This document shows positions 59,335 through 64,000 of a stretch of 64,000 nucleotides of DNA, piece by piece. The stretch comes from Xiheibacterium sp038325765 (GTDB lineage Bacteria > Myxococcota_A > Polyangia > Nannocystales > Nannocystaceae): positions 18,315-82,314 of the forward strand of contig JBBQJI010000034.1 in assembly GCA_038325765.1 (NCBI GenBank), given 5' to 3'. Position 1 is the first letter of the stretch. Every line of letters starts with the position of its first letter. The position numbers and the translations under genes were made by a program. The notes beneath the pieces are model-generated. The model was not told the origin of the DNA and did no database searches. It saw nothing but the letters and a program-made list of their open reading frames with translations.

Positions 59335-59728
59335 AGGTTCGCAGCCTCGGCGGCACCCTCATCGTCATGCTGGGGCTACGCGCCTCGATGCGCGCGGTTA
59401 CGTACGTCGTTCACCGGGTGACCAGTCCGCCTGCGGGGGTCGACGCGCTCGAGTCGCTCGGCAGGCCCACGGCGCTGGCGGGGGCGTGGTGGATCGCGTG
59501 GCTGCTGGTCATCCCTTTGACGATGCTCCGGACGTTCACGCGCCAGCTGATGCTCATGCCAGAGCTTGGATGGCGCTGCGCGACCTGCCGTCGGATACGA
59601 CGAACACGTTCTTCGAGCTGTCGGCCTCCACCTTTTGGCCGCGTTTCTTGCTCGACTCCGGCGTCTGGGTACTCCTGCTGCTCATCGTGTCCACGGTGCC
59701 CAACGCTGCGGCACGGCTCGGTCCCTGA
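59335..59728 (+). pseudogene. Frameshifted DUF4328-like membrane protein
   Basis: One frame reads TLIVMLGLRASMRAVTYVVH then GAWWIAWLLVIPLTMLRTFT (59340-59575). A second frame then continues PSDTTNTFFELSASTFWPRF and SGVWVLLLLIVSTVPNAAAR to a stop at 59728. Together they form a plausible four-helix membrane protein of the DUF4328 type, broken by one frameshift near 59570. Confidence 0.5.
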
Positions 59729-60039
59729 TGCCGGCCCCCGAAGGCGACGTTCTCGAACATCGACGTGGGGAACGGCCGTACCATGGACCCTTGTCGCCAC
59801 CGTCACACTCGCGCGAACGCGCCGCCTCGCGGATCGAAGGTGATCACCCGGAGCGGGGCGTCGACGACACGCCGCCCTGTCGCGCCGCCGAGGTTGCGCG
59901 CTCGGGCCACGCCGGCGACGCTGGAAACGCGCCATTCCCACCGTCGGCGCAGCGCCACCCGGAGCGTATGCACGGGCTGCAGCGGCTGGGTTGCGCCGCA
60001 TCGCTGCGCACGGCGGGCGTCGCCGACGTCTTCGGGGGC
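59729..60039. other. Intergenic region upstream of the PHP lipoprotein
   Basis: These 311 bases show only long overlapping reading frames of shadow type. I see no defined promoter or RNA. Confidence 0.4.
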
Positions 60040-62088
60040 ATGCGACTGTGGACTCTGGGTGCCTGTGTGCTCGCCGCCTGCTCGAGCGGTGGCGATGACG
60101 CCGAGCTCCCCGGGAGCACCGGCAGCACCGGCGTGGCGGCCACCGGCGCTCTCACCGAGGCGGGCGACACGGCCGTGCCCGACACGAGCGCCTCGCCTCC
60201 GACGGACGGCAGCGGCGACGAGTCCGGCACCACCGGCGATCCCGAGCCGCCCGAGCCCCCGCCTGTGTGCGCGGAGACCCAGAACACCGCCGACGCGGAC
60301 CGCCTGCCCGAGCACTACGGCTTCGCCACTGACCCGCCCACGATGGCGCTGGGCGACACGTTCTACACCTACGATCTGCGCACCAACATCGGCGCGTGCG
60401 CGACCGATCGCGTGCGCTGGACGCTCGAGTCAGCACCTGCAGGTGCGCGCCTCGAGATCGGCGGATCCTCGATCGGCCCCGGCGAGAGCCTGCAGCACGA
60501 AGACGGCGGTGCCCCGCGCGAGGCCGCCAAGCTGGCGTGGGACCTGGCCGACGTGGACTCCGGCTGCCACGCGCTCGAGATCCACTGGGAGGCGTGGCGC
60601 GACTGCGGCGCCCTCGACGACGGCGAATGGGGGCCACGCATGTCCCAGACGTTCGAGATCGCGGTGCGCGACAACCATTGGTACTCGGGCGATCTGCACG
60701 TGCACACGCGCCACTCCGAGCGCGGCGACGAGGCCGGCGGGGTGCACGACTACCACCAGCGCATGACGAATGCGGTGCCCAATGACTCGGGCCTGGATTT
60801 CGCCGATCGACGCACGAGGTCGCTGCGCGGCCGACTGCACTGGCTGGTGTTCAGCGATCACACCAACAACGAGCACGAAGAATGCGGTCGCCACTTCTCG
60901 AGCTGGTGCGCCGAGGGCGACGACGGTGAGTCCGCGACGGGCCGCGACGTCGCCCGCATGATCACCGAGGCCGATCCGTCGGTGTTGCTCGTGGTCGGCA
61001 GCGAGATCTCGAACCGCTTCGACGGCCACTTCGGCGTGCTGCCGCGAAACCCCTATCCCGGCCACCCGCAGTACGCCCCCGACGTGGCGCAGGGCGGCAC
61101 CGAGTACGACATCGACGCGGGCTTCGGGCCGGGGATCTTCCGCGAGCGCTGGATCGATCCGGCGGCGACCAACCAACAAGAGATCGACCTCGTCCACGAG
61201 ATGGGCGGCCTGGCGATCGTGAACCACGAGAGCGCCCCGACGTTCTGGATCGAGTACGACTGGACGAGCCTGGACTTCGACGGTCTCGAGGTGTGGAACG
61301 GCGGCAACCGCCACGACCGCTTCGACGACGACGCCTACCACGGCGGCATCGACGTCAACGCGATCACCGAAGACGATCTCTTGGAGACGGAGCTGCCCGA
61401 GGACCCGATCGAGCGCTCGTACGTCGGCATGCTCAAGTACGGGCGCTGGCCGATGGTGCTCGTCGGCGGCAGCGACGTGCACGACTCGGGTGAGGTGGTC
61501 TGCGAGGGCGGACCGTGCGATCCCACCAACGCGGAACTCGCCTCGCCGACCACGTCGGTGTGGGCGCCAGAGTTCGTGTGGCACGACGGGGTGGGCGGGG
61601 TGTTCGACGGGCTCGCGCGCGGCCGCGTGGTAGTGCACGACCGCAGCAACTTCATCGATCTGCGGGCCGTGCACGACGACGGCGAGCGGATGGTGGGCGA
61701 CACCATCTCTGGCTATGTGGCGGGCGAGCCGCTGACGCTGCGCGCGTTCGGCCGCGTGGCGGAATACGTCGACGGCGACAACCGCGTGCTGCTCGTGCTC
61801 GGCACCTCGGGCGAGGTCGATGATCGCCGCGTCGACGTGCTGTACAACTCCGAGGACGACTCCCACTTCATCGAGCCGCTACAGGGCGCCACGCACATGC
61901 GCACCATCCGACCCGACTCGAGCTTCGATCGCAGCGTCGAGATCACACTGACCACGGAGCAACTCGGCGCGTCGGGCCGTTACTTCATCTGGGCGCAGTT
62001 CGTGCCGTGGCACAATCCGCTGTATCTGCAGGGCAATGGCCAGGACATGGCGCTGACCGGTGCCATCCGCATCGAGACCGCACCCTGA
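60040..62088 (+). CDS. PHP-domain metal-dependent phosphoesterase-like lipoprotein
   Basis: The protein is 682 residues from ATG 60040 (MRLWTLGACVLAAC, lipobox). A Thr/Gly/Ser/Pro linker (residues 15-75) and a beta domain precede the PHP motif WYSGDLHVHTRHSERGDE (about 215-232). Further His/Asp motifs follow: LVFSDHTNN, VGSEIS, IVNHES, WNGG, and VLVGGSDVHD. All expected metal sites appear present. It should hydrolyse phosphate esters or act on glycans in the envelope; the substrate is unknown. Confidence 0.87.
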   Translation: MRLWTLGACVLAACSSGGDDAELPGSTGSTGVAATGALTEAGDTAVPDTSASPPTDGSGDESGTTGDPEPPEPPPVCAETQNTADADRLPEHYGFATDPPTMALGDTFYTYDLRTNIGACATDRVRWTLESAPAGARLEIGGSSIGPGESLQHEDGGAPREAAKLAWDLADVDSGCHALEIHWEAWRDCGALDDGEWGPRMSQTFEIAVRDNHWYSGDLHVHTRHSERGDEAGGVHDYHQRMTNAVPNDSGLDFADRRTRSLRGRLHWLVFSDHTNNEHEECGRHFSSWCAEGDDGESATGRDVARMITEADPSVLLVVGSEISNRFDGHFGVLPRNPYPGHPQYAPDVAQGGTEYDIDAGFGPGIFRERWIDPAATNQQEIDLVHEMGGLAIVNHESAPTFWIEYDWTSLDFDGLEVWNGGNRHDRFDDDAYHGGIDVNAITEDDLLETELPEDPIERSYVGMLKYGRWPMVLVGGSDVHDSGEVVCEGGPCDPTNAELASPTTSVWAPEFVWHDGVGGVFDGLARGRVVVHDRSNFIDLRAVHDDGERMVGDTISGYVAGEPLTLRAFGRVAEYVDGDNRVLLVLGTSGEVDDRRVDVLYNSEDDSHFIEPLQGATHMRTIRPDSSFDRSVEITLTTEQLGASGRYFIWAQFVPWHNPLYLQGNGQDMALTGAIRIETAP

Positions 62089-62118
62089 GCGGCGTCGGGG
62101 TGCGGTCTGACACGGGCT

Positions 62119-63408
62119 TCAGTGCTCGAACTGCGCGGCCTCGGTCGACGCGCCCATCGCCAGCGTCGAGGCCAGGCCGCCCGACACGATCTTCGACACG
62201 TCGTCGAAGTACCCGGTGCCGACCTCGCGCTGGTGGCGGGTCGCCGAGTAGCCGTGGACCTCGGCCGCGAACTCGGCCTGCTGCAGATCGCTGTAGGCCG
62301 ACATGCCGCGGGTCGCGTACGCCCGCGCCAGCTCGAACATGCCGAAGTTCAGGCTGTGGAATCCGGCGAGGGTGACGAACTGGAACTTGTAGCCCATCGC
62401 CCCGAGCTCGCGCTGGAACTTGGCGATCGTGGCGTCGTCGAGGTTCTTCTTCCAGTTGAAGCTCGGCGAGCAGTTGTAGGCCAGGAGCTTGCCCGGGAAC
62501 TTCCTGTGGATCGCTTCGGCGAATGCCTTGGCGTACGCGAGGTCGGGCTTGCCGGTCTCGCACCACACCATGTCGGCGAACTCGCTGTACGCAAGCCCGC
62601 GCGAGATCGCCTGGTCGAGGCCGGGACGCGTCCGGTAGAACCCCTCGACCGTGCGCTCGCCGGTGAGGAAGGGCTTGTCGTTCTCGTCGATGTCGCTGGT
62701 GACGAGGTCCGCGGCTTCGGCATCGGTGCGCGCGATGACGAGCGTCGGCACGCCCATGACGTCGGCCGCCAGACGGGCCGCCGTCAGCTTGGCCGACGCT
62801 TCGCGCGTCGGCACGAGCACCTTGCCGCCCATGTGGCCGCACTTCTTGACCGACGCGAGCTGGTCCTCGAAGTGGACGCCGGCAGCGCCCGCGTCGATCA
62901 TCGACTTCATCAGCTCGAACGCGTTCAGCACGCCGCCGAAACCCGCTTCGGCATCGGCGACGATGGGCGCGAAATAGTCGATGTCGTTCTTGCCTTCCGA
63001 CCACTGGATCTGGTCGGCGCGCGTGAACGTGTTGTTGATGCGCTTGACCACCATCGGCACCGAGTTCACCGGATAGAGCGACTGGTCGGGGTACATCTCG
63101 CCGGCGATGTTCGCGTCGCCCGCCACCTGCCAACCCGACAGATAGATAGCCTTCAACCCGGCCTTGACCTGCTGCATCGCCTGGTTGCCGGTCAAGGCGC
63201 CGAGCGTGTTCACGAAGGGCTCGGTATTGACGAGGCTCCAGAGCTTCTCGGCACCGCGGCGCGCCAGCGTGTGCTCGACGCGCAGGGACCCGGCCAGGCG
63301 GATCACATCGGTCGCCGAGTAGGTACGCCGGACGCCCTTCCAGCGCGGGTTCTCGGCCCAGTCCTGCTCGAGGGCGCGAATCGATTCTTCTCTGGTGGGT
63401 GCTTGCAT
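62119..63408 (-). CDS. aceA: Isocitrate lyase
   Basis: The protein is 429 residues from ATG 63408, with GGAG 6 bases upstream. The signature KKCGHMGGKVLVP (Cys190) is exact; YPVNSVPMVVKRIN, LVIARTDAEAADLV and YNCSPSFNWKKNL are also conserved. It cleaves isocitrate to glyoxylate and succinate, the first glyoxylate-shunt step used for growth on acetate and fatty acids. It is divergent from an aminotransferase gene across an AT-rich promoter. Confidence 0.97.
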   Translation of the reverse strand: MQAPTREESIRALEQDWAENPRWKGVRRTYSATDVIRLAGSLRVEHTLARRGAEKLWSLVNTEPFVNTLGALTGNQAMQQVKAGLKAIYLSGWQVAGDANIAGEMYPDQSLYPVNSVPMVVKRINNTFTRADQIQWSEGKNDIDYFAPIVADAEAGFGGVLNAFELMKSMIDAGAAGVHFEDQLASVKKCGHMGGKVLVPTREASAKLTAARLAADVMGVPTLVIARTDAEAADLVTSDIDENDKPFLTGERTVEGFYRTRPGLDQAISRGLAYSEFADMVWCETGKPDLAYAKAFAEAIHRKFPGKLLAYNCSPSFNWKKNLDDATIAKFQRELGAMGYKFQFVTLAGFHSLNFGMFELARAYATRGMSAYSDLQQAEFAAEVHGYSATRHQREVGTGYFDDVSKIVSGGLASTLAMGASTEAAQFEH

Positions 63409-63718
63409 GTGGGCTCCGAGTGGGCGATGGTGAAGACGGCGGGATCTGATCGAGCTTAAGGAGGTCTGCGCTTGCATCGGGCAACAGAGTCGAAATGCGA
63501 CTTCTCTAGAACGTCAATCAAATCAGTGACTTGACGGATTATTTCGTGATGCGATATTGCATTCTCCACAATGAGAAATTATGCGGCATTGCAGCAATCT
63601 TATTTTCCGCATCGTGAGATCGACGTTTTCTGATGCGGAAGTCGGATGGGCGCAGCACATCTTCTAGACTCCGAGCTTCGCCGCCCACTCCCCGCGCGGC
63701 GCTCTCCGGAGAATCGAC
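63409..63718. other. AT-rich divergent promoter region
   Basis: Unlike its surroundings, 63525-63640 is rich in A/T. It contains several ATGCG/GCAT motifs, an ATTGC/GCAAT pair and the inverted repeat noted separately. It should hold promoters for isocitrate lyase (minus) and the aminotransferase (plus). Confidence 0.6.
63605..63640. promoter_or_regulatory. 9-bp inverted repeat, candidate operator
   Basis: TTCCGCATC and GATGCGGAA are perfect inverted arms separated by 18 bases. A regulator of the glyoxylate shunt or amino acid use could bind here. Confidence 0.5.
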
Positions 63719-64000
63719 ATGCACAAGGACCCTCATCCCGCCTCGGCGACGAGCCCGGCGCTGGCGCAGATCCCGGCCAAGCTCGACGCCTTCTGGATGC
63801 CGTTCACGGCAAGCCGCCAGTTCAAGAGCGCGCCGCGCCTGCTGGCCAAGGCCAAGGGAATGCATTACTGGACTCCCGAGGGTCGCCAGATCCTCGATGC
63901 CGTCGCGGGCCTCTGGTGCGTGAACGCCGGCCATGCGCGCACGAAGATCGTCCAGGCGATCGCCGAGCAGGCAGCCGAGATGGACTTCGCGCCGCCCTTC
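63719..64000 (+). CDS. Class III omega-aminotransferase (beta-alanine:pyruvate type), 5' part
   Basis: The gene runs off the window; 94 residues are seen from ATG 63719, preceded by GGAG. The segment FWMPFTASRQFKSAPRLL, then YWTPEGRQILDAVAGLWC, matches the start of beta-alanine/omega-amino acid:pyruvate transaminases (PLP enzymes). The PLP lysine lies outside the window. Divergent from isocitrate lyase. Confidence 0.85.
   Translation, partial: MHKDPHPASATSPALAQIPAKLDAFWMPFTASRQFKSAPRLLAKAKGMHYWTPEGRQILDAVAGLWCVNAGHARTKIVQAIAEQAAEMDFAPPF

Overview
The window is about 64 kb of very high-GC DNA from a myxobacterium-like chromosome (Myxococcota). The closest match in style is the Nannocystales group. 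I infer this from many lipoproteins whose mature N-termini are short Thr/Ser/Gly/Asp linkers, several lipoproteins that join cytochrome c motifs to copper-monooxygenase or FG-GAP domains, a bacterial Ser/Thr kinase, and a lexA promoter with a GTTCAG-type box. There is no rRNA operon, CRISPR array, phage or insertion sequence. Three tRNAs are present: Ala-GGC, and an Ile-GAT/Ala-TGC pair outside any rRNA operon.

Layout. 0-3.3 kb: tail of a xanthine-dehydrogenase-type FAD subunit, a secreted barrel-like protein, a zinc-finger/histone-fold protein and a VanX-type dipeptidase. 3.3-9 kb (minus): a copper-monooxygenase-like lipoprotein with a C-terminal haem motif, then a TonB-dependent receptor overlapping a lipoprotein gene. 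9-14.5 kb: lipoproteins, a Ser/Thr kinase, a metallo-beta-lactamase-fold lipoprotein and tRNA-Ala. 14.8-18.6 kb (plus): exbB-exbD, then ftsB overlapping a GAF-GGDEF diguanylate cyclase. 18.6-24.5 kb: small proteins, lexA and a very long TonB. 24.5-31.2 kb: FG-GAP lipoprotein, neutral ceramidase, tRNA pair, cyclophilin lipoprotein and an extended SDR.

31.2-36.1 kb is a decaying zone. It holds two frameshifted relics (DUF1552/1501-like and von Willebrand A-like) around an S9 peptidase and a zinc-independent MDR oxidoreductase. 36.2-45.8 kb: a three-domain GH18-deacetylase-GT2 polysaccharide enzyme, a five-haem lipoprotein divergent from a haem/copper-monooxygenase lipoprotein, an alpha/beta hydrolase and an OmpA-type lipoprotein. 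46-52.5 kb: a Rieske oxygenase-aldehyde dehydrogenase-GMC oxidoreductase operon (minus), each pair of genes overlapping by 4 nt. It is divergent from a TetR gene followed by a gene that reads clearly as light-dependent protochlorophyllide reductase. The shared promoter carries a duplicated palindromic element. 52.5-60 kb: small membrane proteins, a broken CARDB/cytochrome gene, a TetR plus Mpo1-like pair, a glycine-rich lipoprotein, a TylF-type methyltransferase and further gene relics. 60-64 kb: a PHP-domain lipoprotein, isocitrate lyase, and the start of a divergent class III aminotransferase across an AT-rich promoter.

The most unusual items are the LPOR-like gene beside the duplicated operator, the zinc-finger/histone-fold fusion, two copper-monooxygenase-like lipoproteins with the haem motif at opposite ends, and a two-copy double-hairpin element that begins at the stop codons of two unrelated genes. 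Many genes also carry tandem repeats whose unit is a multiple of three bases.
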